This document shows, in pieces, positions 49,760 through 58,344 of a DNA stretch of 64,000 nucleotides. This DNA is from Streptomyces stelliscabiei (GTDB lineage: Bacteria; Actinomycetota; Actinomycetes; Streptomycetales; Streptomycetaceae). Made by a program: the position numbers and the translations under genes. Position 1 is the stretch's first letter; the number at the start of each line of letters is the position of its first letter. Under the pieces are notes generated by a model, which was given only the letters and a program-made list of their open reading frames with translations, ran no database searches and had not been told where the DNA came from. The DNA lies in the NCBI RefSeq assembly GCF_014873495.1, contig NZ_JADBGF010000001.1:4402001-4466000 (forward strand), given 5' to 3'.

Positions 49760-49842
49760 TGCCCGGAACCGGACTTGAACCGGTACGCCCGCGAGGGGCA
49801 GCGAGGTTTAAGCTCGCCGTGTCTGCATTCCACCATCCGGGC
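49760..49842 (-). tRNA. bldA: tRNA-Leu(UAA), the bldA tRNA
   Basis: Minus-strand cloverleaf: acceptor GCCCGGA/TCCGGGC, anticodon stem GCGAG/CTCGC with loop CTTAAAC (anticodon TAA), a long class II variable arm TGCCCCTCGCGGGCGT, T arm ACCGG-TTCAAGT-CCGGT, discriminator A. CCA is not fully encoded. It reads the codon UUA, which in Streptomyces is rare and found mostly in genes for development and antibiotic production, so this tRNA acts as a developmental switch. Confidence 0.96.
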
Positions 49843-49870
49843 AGGCCATGGGCTCCGCGCTGAGCTTCCG

Positions 49871-49897
49871 AGCCTATCGGGAGGCTTCCCCCGAACA
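49871..49897 (-). promoter_or_regulatory. Probable bldA promoter
   Basis: On the minus strand TAGGCT (49876-49871) is a good Streptomyces -10, about 29 bp before the tRNA 5' end. A CTGTTC 16 bp upstream is a weak -35. A GGGAGGCTTCCCCC inverted repeat sits in the spacer. Confidence 0.5.
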
Positions 49898-50181
49898 GTC
49901 GACCGGCGGACCGATGTTGTCTTATTTTATTGACGTCTGAGGGTGCATCAGCCCACGGAACGCGCCATCCGCACTTGCCAGTAGCCTTCCCGACGGTCCG
50001 ACCGGGCGTATGCGGAATGACGGAATTTCACCGCCCGAACGAGCGCCCCACCGAGGACACGCGCGGTGACGCGACGACTCTGGTCGGTCATGACGGTCCG
50101 CGAACGGGATCTGACGGCCCCTCGAATCGGACACGAATCCCCAGCGGGCCGGCCACAGCGGCCCGGCGGCGCGTCGGCCAG

Positions 50182-50223
50182 GTCACAGCGGCCCGGTCAC
50201 AGCGGCCCGGTCACAGCCGCCCG
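50182..50223. repeat. Three tandem 14-bp repeats
   Basis: GTCACAGCGGCCCG repeated three times (last copy with one change), with a fourth, interrupted copy at about 50152. Each has a CAGCGGCC core. They lie 260-300 bp upstream of the ABC transporter gene. Confidence 0.75.
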
Positions 50224-50485
50224 GCGCGCGCCGGTGGTCACGGCGGACGGCCCGCTCTCCGGTCGGACCCGGCCGTCATCCCCAGGTATGACGCGCCGCC
50301 CGGCCGTCCGTCAGAAGTCTGCCCCCGGAACCAGGACAGCGGCTGACTACACGGCGCCCTCGCGTCGGGACGATGGAGGCATCACGAAGCGAACGGCTTC
50401 CGGCATGCCGCGCGGCACGACCCGGCGCGCGCCGGCCGTCTCTCCGCCTCCTCGACCGTCGCCGCCCCGCAAGGAGTTCCCACCC

Positions 50486-51256
50486 GTGACCACCACTCCC
50501 CTCGCCGACCGGGCCACCGTCGTGGCCGCCCGCGCCACGGAACTGTCGAAGGTCTACGGACAGGGCGAGACCCGGGTGGTCGCGCTGGACCAGGTCTCCA
50601 TCGACTTCCGGCAGGCCCAGTTCACCGCGATCATGGGTCCCTCGGGCTCCGGCAAGTCCACGCTGATGCACTGTGTCGCGGGCCTGGACACCTTCTCGGC
50701 CGGGTCCGTCCGCATCGGCGACACCGAGCTGGGTTCGCTGAAGGACAAGCAGCTCACCAAGTTGCGTCGGGACAAGATCGGCTTCATCTTCCAGGCGTAC
50801 AACCTGCTGCCGACGCTGACGGCGATGGAGAACATCACCCTCCCGATGGACATCGCGGGCCGCAAGCCGGACAAGCAGTGGCTGGACACCGTGATCCGGA
50901 TGGTGGGCCTCGCCGACCGGCTGAGCCACCGGCCCGCCCAGCTCTCCGGCGGCCAGCAGCAGCGCGTGGCCGTCGCCCGGGCGCTCGCCTCCCGCCCGGA
51001 CATCATCTTCGGGGACGAGCCGACCGGGAACCTCGACTCGCGGTCGGGTGCCGAGGTGCTGGGCTTCCTGCGCAACTCCGTACGGCAGTTGGGGCAGACC
51101 GTGGTGATGGTGACGCACGACCCGGTGGCCGCGGCGTACGCGGACCGGGTCGTCTTCCTCGCCGACGGACGCCTCGTGGACGAGATCCACGAGCCGACGG
51201 CCGACTCCGTCCTGGACCGCATGAAGAAGTTCGACAGCAAGGGCCGTACGAGCTAG
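50486..51256 (+). CDS. ABC transporter ATP-binding protein, MacB/LolD type (256 aa)
   Basis: The ATPase subunit of a type VII ABC system. Walker A GPSGSGKST, Q-loop IFQAYNLLPTLTAMEN, signature LSGGQQQRVAVARAL, Walker B IIFGDEPTGNLDS and H-loop VTHD are all present. GTG at 50486 has AAGGAG 9 nt upstream; the open frame runs much further upstream but without sense. The permease gene follows after 83 bp. Systems of this type export lipids, peptides or antibiotics, or work by mechanotransmission instead of transport. Confidence 0.94.
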   Translation: MTTTPLADRATVVAARATELSKVYGQGETRVVALDQVSIDFRQAQFTAIMGPSGSGKSTLMHCVAGLDTFSAGSVRIGDTELGSLKDKQLTKLRRDKIGFIFQAYNLLPTLTAMENITLPMDIAGRKPDKQWLDTVIRMVGLADRLSHRPAQLSGGQQQRVAVARALASRPDIIFGDEPTGNLDSRSGAEVLGFLRNSVRQLGQTVVMVTHDPVAAAYADRVVFLADGRLVDEIHEPTADSVLDRMKKFDSKGRTS

Positions 51257-51339
51257 GGGAGTTCGGAGAGTCCGCCCGGCGGACAGCGCTCGACCACACC
51301 CCGTCCTCACCCCTCCGACCCCTGACAGGGAACCCACTC

Positions 51340-53877
51340 ATGTTCCGTACCGCCCTGCGCAACGTGCTCTCGCACAAGGCCAGGCTTCTCATGACCGTGC
51401 TCGCGGTGATGCTCGGCGTCGCCTTCGTGTCGGGCACGCTGGTCTTCACGAACACCATCTCGGACGCGCTGCAGAAGAGTTCGGCCAAGGGCTTCGACCA
51501 CGTGGACGTCGCGGTCCAGTCGGGGTACCGGCCGGACGAGGGCGACACCGTCGCCGAGCAGCCGAAGCTCACGCCCGAGCTGCTGAAGAAGGTCGAGGGG
51601 GTGCCCGGCGCCGAGTCGGCCATCGGTGTGGTGAGCGGGTTCGCCGCCCTCGCCGACAAGGACGGCGAGCTGATCGGCGGCGGCTTCCAGTCGCAGGGCG
51701 GGAACTTCTGGGGCACGGACGACCCCCGCTATCCGATCGAGGACGGCGCCGCGCCCAAGGGCGCGGACGAGGTCGCCATCGACGCGGAGACCGCGAAGCG
51801 GGCCGGCTACGAGGTGGGCGACACCATCCGGATGTCCGTCGACGGTCCGGTCCTCACCCCCACCGTGGCCGGGATCTTCACGACCGACGACGGCAATGTG
51901 GCGGCCGGCGGCAGCCTCGCCCTGTTCGACACGGCGACCGCGCAGAAGCTGTTCCACGACGAGGGCGAGTACGACGAGATCGCCGTCACCGCGGCGGACG
52001 GCACCAGCCAGACCCAGCTGCGCAAGGCCATCGACCAGGTGCTCCCCGAGGACACCGCGTCCACCATCACCGGCCGGCAGCTCGCCGACCAGCAGGCCAC
52101 GCAGATCGCCGCCCAGATGAGCGGCATGAAGAACGCGCTGCTGGTCTTCGCCGGGATCGCCCTGTTCGTGGGCACGTTCATCATCGCCAACACCTTCACG
52201 ATGCTCGTCGCCCAGCGCACCAAGGAGCTGGCGCTGCTGCGCGCGGTCGGCGCCTCCCGCCGCCAGGTGACGCGGTCCGTGCTGATCGAGGCGTTCGTGG
52301 TGGGCACGGTCGCCGCGGTCACCGGTCTCGCCGCCGGTGTCGGCATCGGCGCCGGGATGCGGGCCCTGATCAGCACGCTCGGCGAGACCGTCCCGGACGG
52401 CCCGCTGGTGGTCTCCCCCGGCACCGTCGTCACCGCCCTTCTGGTCGGCGTACTGATCACCATGGTGGCCGCCTGGCTGCCGGGCCGCCGCGCCGCGAGG
52501 ATCCCGCCGGTCGCCGCCATGAGCAGCGTCCACGCGAAGGCGACGGCCAAGTCGCTCGTCGTGCGGAACACGATCGGCGCGCTGCTGGCGGGCGCGGGCG
52601 TGGCCACCGTCCTGTACGCCACCACGATGGACGGCTCGGACGGCCAGGCGCCGATGGGCATCGGCGCGGTCCTCCTGATCATCGGTGTCTTCGTCCTCAC
52701 GCCCCTCCTCTCCCGCCCGCTGATCGCCGCCGCGGCACCCCTCATGCGGGTCTTCGGGATCTCCGGCAAGCTCGCCCGGCAGAACTCCGTGCGCAATCCG
52801 CGCCGCACCGCAGCGACCGCCTCGGCGCTGATGATCGGCCTGACGCTGATCACCGGGATGACGGTGATGGCGGGCAGCCTGCAGCAGGCCATCGCCAGGA
52901 TGGCCGCCGACGCGATCAAGGCGGACTACGTCGTCTCGATGACCAGCGGCAGCTTCCTCTCCCCGGACGTGGAGAAGAAGCTGTCCGCCACCGAGGGCGT
53001 CACCGCCGTCTCCCCGCTGCGCAACGCCGAGTCCCGCATCGGGGACGAGACCGAGTACCTCACGGGCGTGAACGGCGCGGCCATCGGCAAGGTCACCGAC
53101 CTGCCCGTCGACGAAGGGACGTTCAGGGTCGGCGGCTCGGACGTCGTCGTGGACGCGGACACCGCCGCCCGGCGCGGCTGGAAGGCCGGCTCGGAGTTCA
53201 CCGCCGGCTTCGAGGGCGGCGAGAAGCAGAAGCTGACGGTCGCCGGGGTCTACGAGAGCAACGAAGTGATCCGGGGCATCCTCCTGGACAACGCCACGCT
53301 CTCCGGGCGGCTGCCGGCCTCCGCCGACCCGGCCGACATGATGGTCATGGTCAAGACCTCGGCGGGCGCCTCCGACGCCACCAAGGACCGGCTGGAGAAG
53401 GCCCTCGGCGAGAACCCGGCGATCAAGGTCCAGAGCGGCCAGGACCTCTCCGACGACATCGCGCAGATGTTCACGCTGATGCTGAACATGCTCTACGGCC
53501 TGCTGGCCATGGCCGTGATCGTCGCCGTCCTCGGGGTCATCAACACCCTGGCCATGTCGGTCTTCGAGCGTTCGCAGGAGATCGGCATGCTCCGCGCGAT
53601 CGGTCTCGACCGGCGGGGCATCAAGCGGATGGTCCGTCTGGAGTCGCTCGTCATCTCCCTCTTCGGCGGTGTCCTCGGCATCGGCCTCGGCGTCTTCTTC
53701 GGCTGGGCCGCCGGCGAACTCCTCGCCAGCAGGATGCCGACGTACGAACTGGTCCTCCCCTGGGCCCGGATGGCGATCTTCCTCCTGCTCGCCGCCACGG
53801 TCGGCATCCTGGCCGCGCTGTGGCCGGCCCGCCGCGCGGCGAAGCTCAACATGCTCTCGGCGATCAAGGCCGAGTAG
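51340..53877 (+). CDS. FtsX-like ABC transporter permease (845 aa)
   Basis: Two repeats of the MacB/FtsX design. An N-terminal membrane helix (LLMTVLAVMLGVAFVSGTLVF) leads to an extracellular MacB-like domain (to about residue 255). A three-helix FtsX unit follows (ALLVFAGIALFVGTFIIANTFTMLVAQRTKELALLRAVGASRRQV), then middle helices, a second extracellular domain (600-700) and a second FtsX unit (LAMSVFERSQEIGMLRAIGLDRRGIKRMV). ATG at 51340 after AGGGAA. Partner of the ATPase upstream. Substrate unknown. Confidence 0.93.
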   Translation: MFRTALRNVLSHKARLLMTVLAVMLGVAFVSGTLVFTNTISDALQKSSAKGFDHVDVAVQSGYRPDEGDTVAEQPKLTPELLKKVEGVPGAESAIGVVSGFAALADKDGELIGGGFQSQGGNFWGTDDPRYPIEDGAAPKGADEVAIDAETAKRAGYEVGDTIRMSVDGPVLTPTVAGIFTTDDGNVAAGGSLALFDTATAQKLFHDEGEYDEIAVTAADGTSQTQLRKAIDQVLPEDTASTITGRQLADQQATQIAAQMSGMKNALLVFAGIALFVGTFIIANTFTMLVAQRTKELALLRAVGASRRQVTRSVLIEAFVVGTVAAVTGLAAGVGIGAGMRALISTLGETVPDGPLVVSPGTVVTALLVGVLITMVAAWLPGRRAARIPPVAAMSSVHAKATAKSLVVRNTIGALLAGAGVATVLYATTMDGSDGQAPMGIGAVLLIIGVFVLTPLLSRPLIAAAAPLMRVFGISGKLARQNSVRNPRRTAATASALMIGLTLITGMTVMAGSLQQAIARMAADAIKADYVVSMTSGSFLSPDVEKKLSATEGVTAVSPLRNAESRIGDETEYLTGVNGAAIGKVTDLPVDEGTFRVGGSDVVVDADTAARRGWKAGSEFTAGFEGGEKQKLTVAGVYESNEVIRGILLDNATLSGRLPASADPADMMVMVKTSAGASDATKDRLEKALGENPAIKVQSGQDLSDDIAQMFTLMLNMLYGLLAMAVIVAVLGVINTLAMSVFERSQEIGMLRAIGLDRRGIKRMVRLESLVISLFGGVLGIGLGVFFGWAAGELLASRMPTYELVLPWARMAIFLLLAATVGILAALWPARRAAKLNMLSAIKAE

Positions 53878-53900
53878 CCGCGCGGGAGAGGTGGTGACCG

Positions 53901-53943
53901 CGTGAAGGGCCCCCGTTCCGGTGCGGAACGGGGGCCCTTCACG
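53901..53943. terminator. Strong hairpin after ABC permease
   Basis: CGTGAAGGGCCCCCGTTCCG pairs with CGGAACGGGGGCCCTTCACG, a perfect 20-bp stem with a 3-base loop, between convergent genes. Confidence 0.85.
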
Positions 53944-53980
53944 CGCCCCTGGACGGCCGTTCACGCCCCCGTACGGACGG

Positions 53981-55282
53981 TCAGGCGCCCCAGGTCCGGG
54001 CCCTGAGCGGGAGCCCCGACGCACCCCCTTCCGGGGGCCGTACGGCCAGTACCTGGTTGACGCCGAGGCGGTTGCGTTCGAAGCCGAGGGCGCAGGCGGC
54101 CATGTAGAGGCGCCAGACGCGGGCGCGGCCGGGACCGGCGAGGGCGACCGCCCGGGGCCAGCCCGCTTCGAGGCGGCCGACCCACGCACGCAGGGTGAGG
54201 GCGTAGTGCTCGCGCAGGGACTCCACGTCCCGGACCTCGAACCCGGCGCGTTCGAGCTGGGTGACGGTGGTGCCGACGGGGGCGAGTTCGCCGTCGGGGA
54301 AGACGTACGCGTCGATGAAGCCGTCGAGGGAGTACGTGTTCTCGTCGGGCTGCGGGCGCCGTGAGATCTGGTGGTTGAGGAGCCGTCCGCCGGGGGCGAG
54401 GAGCCGGTACAGGTTCTCGGCGTACTCCAGGTACTTCTCGGCGCCGACGTGTTCGGCCATGCCGATGGAGGAGATCGCGTCGTAGGGCCCGTCGCCGACG
54501 TCGCGGTAGTCCTGGACGCGGATCTCGACGCGGTCGGTCAGGCCCGCGTCGGCGACGCGCTTACGGGCATACGTCGCCTGTTCCTGCGAGAGGGTGACGC
54601 CGACGACGTGCACGCCGTACTCGCGGGCCGCGTGCAGGGCCATGGAGCCCCAGCCGCAGCCGACGTCGAGGAGGCGCTTCCCCGGGGCCAGAGCGAGTTT
54701 GCGGCAGACGAGATCGAGCTTGTCGTGCTGGGCGGCTTCGAGGGTGGTGGTGTCGTCGGGGGCCGCCCAGTAGGCGCAGGAGTACACCATCGACGGGCCG
54801 AGGACGATCTCGTAGAAGTCGTTGCCCACGTCGTAGTGGTGGCTGACGGCCCGTCTGTCGGTGCGTCTGGTGTGCCGGTGGCGGGCGCGGACCTCCTCGC
54901 CGGGGGGTTCGGGCGGCAGCAGGACGGCCGGGCCGGCCAGCCTCAGCAGGTCCTTGACGGCCGCGCGGGACTCCGGATCGCGCAGGGTACGGGTGAGGCT
55001 CCGGGTGCCCTCGTCCCGCTCCCAGACGTGCTCGGCCACGAGGTCCAGCAGGGCGTAGAGGTCCCCTTCGACGCCGAGGTCGCCGGCGACCCAGGCGCGG
55101 GCCAGGCCCAGTTCGCCCGGCTTCCACAGCATCCGGCGCAGGGCCCGGCGGTTGCGTACCACCAGGGTGGGGGCGTCCGGTGGGCCCGCCGTCGATCCGT
55201 CCCAGGCCCGCAGCCGGACCGGGAGCGGTTCTCCCGACAGCTGCTCGAACAGGTTCTTCAGCCGCGACGCGGCGTCCTGCAT
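53981..55282 (-). CDS. Cyclopropane-fatty-acyl-phospholipid synthase family methyltransferase (433 aa)
   Basis: SAM-dependent enzyme acting on unsaturated chains of membrane phospholipids. The N-terminal ~130 residues form the lipid-binding domain (AWVAGDLGVEGDLYALLDLV). The methyltransferase domain starts at SHHYDVGNDFYEIVLGPSMVYSCAYW, with SAM motif LLDVGCGWGSMALHAA, GVTLSQEQ and EHVGAEKYLEYAENLYRLLAPGGRLLNHQISR. ATG at 55282 with GGAGG 8 nt upstream. Related family members add a methyl group in place of a methylene bridge, so the exact product is open. Confidence 0.92.
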   Translation of the reverse strand: MQDAASRLKNLFEQLSGEPLPVRLRAWDGSTAGPPDAPTLVVRNRRALRRMLWKPGELGLARAWVAGDLGVEGDLYALLDLVAEHVWERDEGTRSLTRTLRDPESRAAVKDLLRLAGPAVLLPPEPPGEEVRARHRHTRRTDRRAVSHHYDVGNDFYEIVLGPSMVYSCAYWAAPDDTTTLEAAQHDKLDLVCRKLALAPGKRLLDVGCGWGSMALHAAREYGVHVVGVTLSQEQATYARKRVADAGLTDRVEIRVQDYRDVGDGPYDAISSIGMAEHVGAEKYLEYAENLYRLLAPGGRLLNHQISRRPQPDENTYSLDGFIDAYVFPDGELAPVGTTVTQLERAGFEVRDVESLREHYALTLRAWVGRLEAGWPRAVALAGPGRARVWRLYMAACALGFERNRLGVNQVLAVRPPEGGASGLPLRARTWGA

Positions 55283-55394
55283 GGCGCACACCTCCGTGAC
55301 AAGAGATCCCGGAATGTCCAACGCCACGGTAATCACCTGCGGGGCTGTGCCGTATTCCCGCCGGGAGGTGTGTTCTTCGGGTGGGGGTGTGTGG

Positions 55395-55475
55395 GGCGGG
55401 TCGCGCAGTTCCCCGCGCCCCTGAAAACATCAGGCCCTGCGGGCCTGGAAGACACGGCCCTGCGGCCCCGCCCCC
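55395..55475. repeat. Dispersed inverted-repeat element, second copy
   Basis: TCGCGCAGTTCCCCGCGCCCCTGAAAACATCAGGCCCTGCGGGCC matches the left arm and core of the element at 45193-45326; the right arm is missing. It lies between two minus-strand genes. Confidence 0.65.
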
Positions 55476-55526
55476 ACCCACCCGCACCCGCCCACGAACC
55501 GAACCCGCCGCCCCCTGCCGCGCACG

Positions 55527-55568
55527 CCGAAGGGCCCCCCGCACCACGGATGGCGGGAGGCCCTTCGG
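55527..55568 (-). terminator. Hairpin after ndh
   Basis: CCGAAGGGCC-CCCCGC pairs with GCGGG-AGGCCCTTCGG, 15 pairs around a 10-base loop, 13 bp beyond the ndh stop on the minus strand. Confidence 0.75.
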
Positions 55569-55581
55569 ATGGGTCAAGGTG

Positions 55582-56964
55582 TCAGGAGGCCTTGGCCTTT
55601 TCCCCTGTCTTGCTCGCGGCAGCGACCGGCGCCGGCTTGGCCGCCTCGTAGAACTCCTCGCGAGGAGTCTCGATGGCGCCCAGGGAGACGACCTCACGCT
55701 TGAGGAACATCGCGAGGGTCCAGTCCGCGAAGACCCGGATCTTCCGGTTCCACGTCGGCATGGCGAGACCGTGGTAGCCGCGGTGCATGTACCACGCGAG
55801 ACGGCCCTTGAGCTTGATCTTCATCTTGCCCATAACGATCATCGCGACACCCTTGTGGAGGCCGAGGCCCGCCACCGCACCCTTGTTGGAGTGCGCGTAC
55901 TCCTTCTGCGGGAAGCCCCGCATGCCGGAGACCACGTTGTCGCCGAGGACCTTCGCCTGACGCAGCGCGTGCTGCGCGTTCGGCGGGCACCAGGCGTTCT
56001 CGACGCCGGCCTTGCGGGCGGCGACGTCGGGGACCTGGGCGTTGTCGCCCGCGGCCCAGATGTAGTCGGTGCCGGTGACCTGGAGGGTCGGCTGGGCGTC
56101 CACGTGGCCGCGGGGGCCGAGGGGGAGGCCGTAGCGCGAGAGGACCGGGTTCGGCTTGACGCCGGCGGTCCAGACGATCGTGTTGGAGTCGACCTCCAGG
56201 CCGTTCTTCAGCACGACGTGGCCGTCGACGCAGGAGTCCATGGAGGTGTTGAGGTAGACCTCGACCCCACGGCCCTCCAGGTGCTCCTTGCCGTACAGAC
56301 CGAGCTTGGGGCCGACCTCGGGGAGGATCTTGTCGGCGGCGTCGACGAGCACGAAGCGCATGTCCTCGCGGGACACGCTCTTGTAGTACTTCGCGGCGTC
56401 GCGGGCCATGTCCTCGACCTCGCCGATGGTCTCCGCACCGGCGAACCCGCCGCCCACGAAGACGAAGGTCAACGCCTTGCGGCGGACGTCCTCGTCGGTC
56501 GTGGAGTCGGCCTTGTCGAGCTGCTCCAGCACGTGGTTGCGCAGGCCGATGGCCTCCTCGATGCCCTTCATGCCGATGCCCTGCTCGGCGAGGCCGGGGA
56601 TCGGGAAGGTGCGGGAGACCGCGCCGAGCGCGATCACCAGGTAGTCGAAGGGCAGCTCGTACGCCTCGCCGACCAGCGGGGCGATCGAGGCGACCTTGCG
56701 GTCCTGGTCGATGGTGGTGACCCGACCGGTGAGGACCTCCGCCTTCGGCAGCACGCGTCGCAGCGGGACGACGACGTGCCGGGGGGAGATGCTGCCGGCG
56801 GCGGCTTCGGGGAGGAAGGGCTGGTAGGTCATGTACGACCGGGGGTCGACGACCGTGACGGTCGCCTCGCCGTAGCGCATCTTCTTGAGGATGCGCCGAG
56901 CTGCGTACAGGCCTACGTACCCACCGCCTACTACGAGGATCCTGGGACGCTCCGTGGTGCTCAT
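55582..56964 (-). CDS. ndh: Type II NADH dehydrogenase (NAD(P)/FAD-dependent oxidoreductase, 460 aa)
   Basis: Single-subunit, non-proton-pumping NADH:menaquinone oxidoreductase at the inner face of the membrane. FAD motif ILVVGGGYVGLYAARRI at the N-terminus, a YMTYQPFLPEAAAG segment, a second Rossmann motif LTFVFVGGGFAGAETIGEVEDMA for NADH, and TDYIWAAGDNAQVPD. The C-terminal amphipathic region with AWYMHRGYHGLAMPTWNRKIRVF should bind the membrane. ATG at 56964; an upstream-extended frame is not supported. A Rex-type operator lies 310 bp upstream, consistent with NADH/NAD+ control. Confidence 0.92.
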   Translation of the reverse strand: MSTTERPRILVVGGGYVGLYAARRILKKMRYGEATVTVVDPRSYMTYQPFLPEAAAGSISPRHVVVPLRRVLPKAEVLTGRVTTIDQDRKVASIAPLVGEAYELPFDYLVIALGAVSRTFPIPGLAEQGIGMKGIEEAIGLRNHVLEQLDKADSTTDEDVRRKALTFVFVGGGFAGAETIGEVEDMARDAAKYYKSVSREDMRFVLVDAADKILPEVGPKLGLYGKEHLEGRGVEVYLNTSMDSCVDGHVVLKNGLEVDSNTIVWTAGVKPNPVLSRYGLPLGPRGHVDAQPTLQVTGTDYIWAAGDNAQVPDVAARKAGVENAWCPPNAQHALRQAKVLGDNVVSGMRGFPQKEYAHSNKGAVAGLGLHKGVAMIVMGKMKIKLKGRLAWYMHRGYHGLAMPTWNRKIRVFADWTLAMFLKREVVSLGAIETPREEFYEAAKPAPVAAASKTGEKAKAS

Positions 56965-57273
56965 GCCATCGAGTATGTACCCGCCATCCGGGGGTCGCTC
57001 GTGCGCCCCTTCACAAGCTTCCTCGCACCCTCTGCTACACTGCGCGACCCCTTTGGCCCGGACCATGGCCCGCCAGGGGTACCGGCCGGGGGGTTTGCCC
57101 GTTGTCAATGCCGCGTGAACTGCCGTTCCGGCTTCCCGGAGGCCCTGGACCACCCCCTCGGTTTCACACGGACGAGACCCCTGCGAAACCCCTGCGGGAA
57201 CACCCTGTTGACCCCTCGGAGCCCTGGAAGGCTCTGCCCAGCCTCAAAACATCGCTCAACAGGGGCGATTCTC

Positions 57274-57291
57274 TTGTGAAGAACTTCACGA
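57274..57291 (-). promoter_or_regulatory. Rex operator (ROP) upstream of ndh
   Basis: TTGTGAA-N4-TTCACGA matches the Streptomyces Rex consensus TTGTGAA-N4-TTCACAA at all but one base. Rex is the NADH/NAD+ sensing repressor of respiratory genes, and ndh is a known class of target. Confidence 0.8.
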
Positions 57292-57312
57292 AGTTTCTCG
57301 GCGCCTGCTCGA

Positions 57313-57336
57313 CGAGGGGTGCCGGGGCACCCCTCG
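57313..57336 (-). terminator. Hairpin after the ppx operon
   Basis: CGAGGGGTGCC and GGCACCCCTCG form an 11-bp stem, 67 bp beyond the ppx stop. Confidence 0.65.
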
Positions 57337-57402
57337 GACGCGCTCATACGTTATCCGAACAGCTCAAGCGAGGCTACCGGTGAGTAGCAAAACCGTGCCG
57401 GG

Positions 57403-58344
57403 CTACGCCACGGACCAGGCGATTCCGTCCAGAATGTCGTGTTCGCTCACCACGACCTCCGGCGCGCCGATCCGCTCCATGATCGAGAGGAGGACCAGGG
57501 CGCCCGCGGCGATCACGTCCACCCGCCCGGGATGCATCGAGGGGACCGCCGCCCGCTCGGCGTGCGTCGACCGCAGCAGCCACTCGGTGATCTCGCGGAC
57601 ACGGTCGTGGGAGACCCGGGAGTGGTGGATGGCCACCGAGTCGTACGCGGGCAGGTCCTGGGCGATCGCGGAGATCGTCGTCACCGAACCGGCGAGCCCC
57701 ACGAGGGTGTGCGCCTCCCGCAGGGGGACGTCCCGCTCGGCGAGGTCGAGGGCCGCCTCGATGTCGGCGCGGATCGCGGCGATCTCCTCCGGCCCGGGAG
57801 GATCCACGACGGCGCCGTCCCGGACGAGGTGCCGCTCGGTCAGCCGTACACAGCCGACGTCCACGGAACGGGCGCCGCGCACCCGGTCGTCCCCGACGAC
57901 GAACTCGGTGGAGCCGCCGCCGATGTCCACGACCAGGTACGGCCGGGCCAGGTCGGCCCGCCCCGTCAGCTCCTTGGTGGCGCCGGTGAAGGAGAACTCG
58001 GCCTCCCGGTCGCCGGAGATCACCTCGGGCTCGACACCGAGGATGCCGAGGACCCCGCGGACGAACTCGTCCCGGTTCTCGGCGTCGCGGGACGCGGAGG
58101 TGGCCACGAAGCGGACCCGCTCGGCGCCCAGTTCCTTGATGACCGCCGCGTACTCCCGGCAGGCCGCGAAGGTCCGCTCCAGCGCCTCGGGCGCCAGCCG
58201 GCCCGTGCGGTCCACGCCCTGGCCGAGCCGGACGATGGTCATCCGCCGGTCCAGCTCCACCAGTTCACCGGTGGCCGGGTCGCAGTCCGCGACGAGGAGC
58301 CGGATGGAGTTCGTGCCGCAGTCGACGGCGGCGACCCGGGTCAC
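57403..58344 (-). CDS. ppx: Ppx/GppA phosphatase family protein (313 aa)
   Basis: Exopolyphosphatase/guanosine pentaphosphatase of the actin-like ATPase fold. Phosphate loops: VAAVDCGTNSIRLLVAD at the start, VATSASRDAENRDEF, and YLVVDIGGGSTEFVVGD; LVGLAGSVTTISAIA follows. The protein is the short two-domain actinobacterial form, without the C-terminal HD domain of E. coli Ppx. GTG at 58344 overlaps the DUF501 stop in a GTGA, so it is translationally coupled. Third gene of the ftsB-like/DUF501/ppx operon. Poly-P or pppGpp as substrate cannot be separated here. Confidence 0.92.
   Translation of the reverse strand: MTRVAAVDCGTNSIRLLVADCDPATGELVELDRRMTIVRLGQGVDRTGRLAPEALERTFAACREYAAVIKELGAERVRFVATSASRDAENRDEFVRGVLGILGVEPEVISGDREAEFSFTGATKELTGRADLARPYLVVDIGGGSTEFVVGDDRVRGARSVDVGCVRLTERHLVRDGAVVDPPGPEEIAAIRADIEAALDLAERDVPLREAHTLVGLAGSVTTISAIAQDLPAYDSVAIHHSRVSHDRVREITEWLLRSTHAERAAVPSMHPGRVDVIAAGALVLLSIMERIGAPEVVVSEHDILDGIAWSVA

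Larger units (their letters stand above)
49843..50485. other. 643-bp region between bldA and the ABC transporter
   Basis: Holds the bldA promoter at its left end, an AT-rich patch TTATTTTATTGACG at 49920-49934, three tandem 14-bp repeats at 50182-50223, and the promoter of the ABC operon. Open frames in it have poor codon use, and I would not call a gene. Confidence 0.45.
56965..57402. other. 438-bp region upstream of ndh and downstream of ppx
   Basis: Carries the ppx-operon terminator (57313-57336) and the Rex operator (57274-57291). About 300 bp of leader-like sequence lie between the operator and ndh. I found no gene in it; a long 5' leader or a second promoter closer to ndh is possible. 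Confidence 0.5.

Noticed and set aside
49760..49842. tRNA as an occupied integration site
   Set aside because: No integrase, direct repeat of the tRNA 3' end or foreign-looking DNA was seen on either side.
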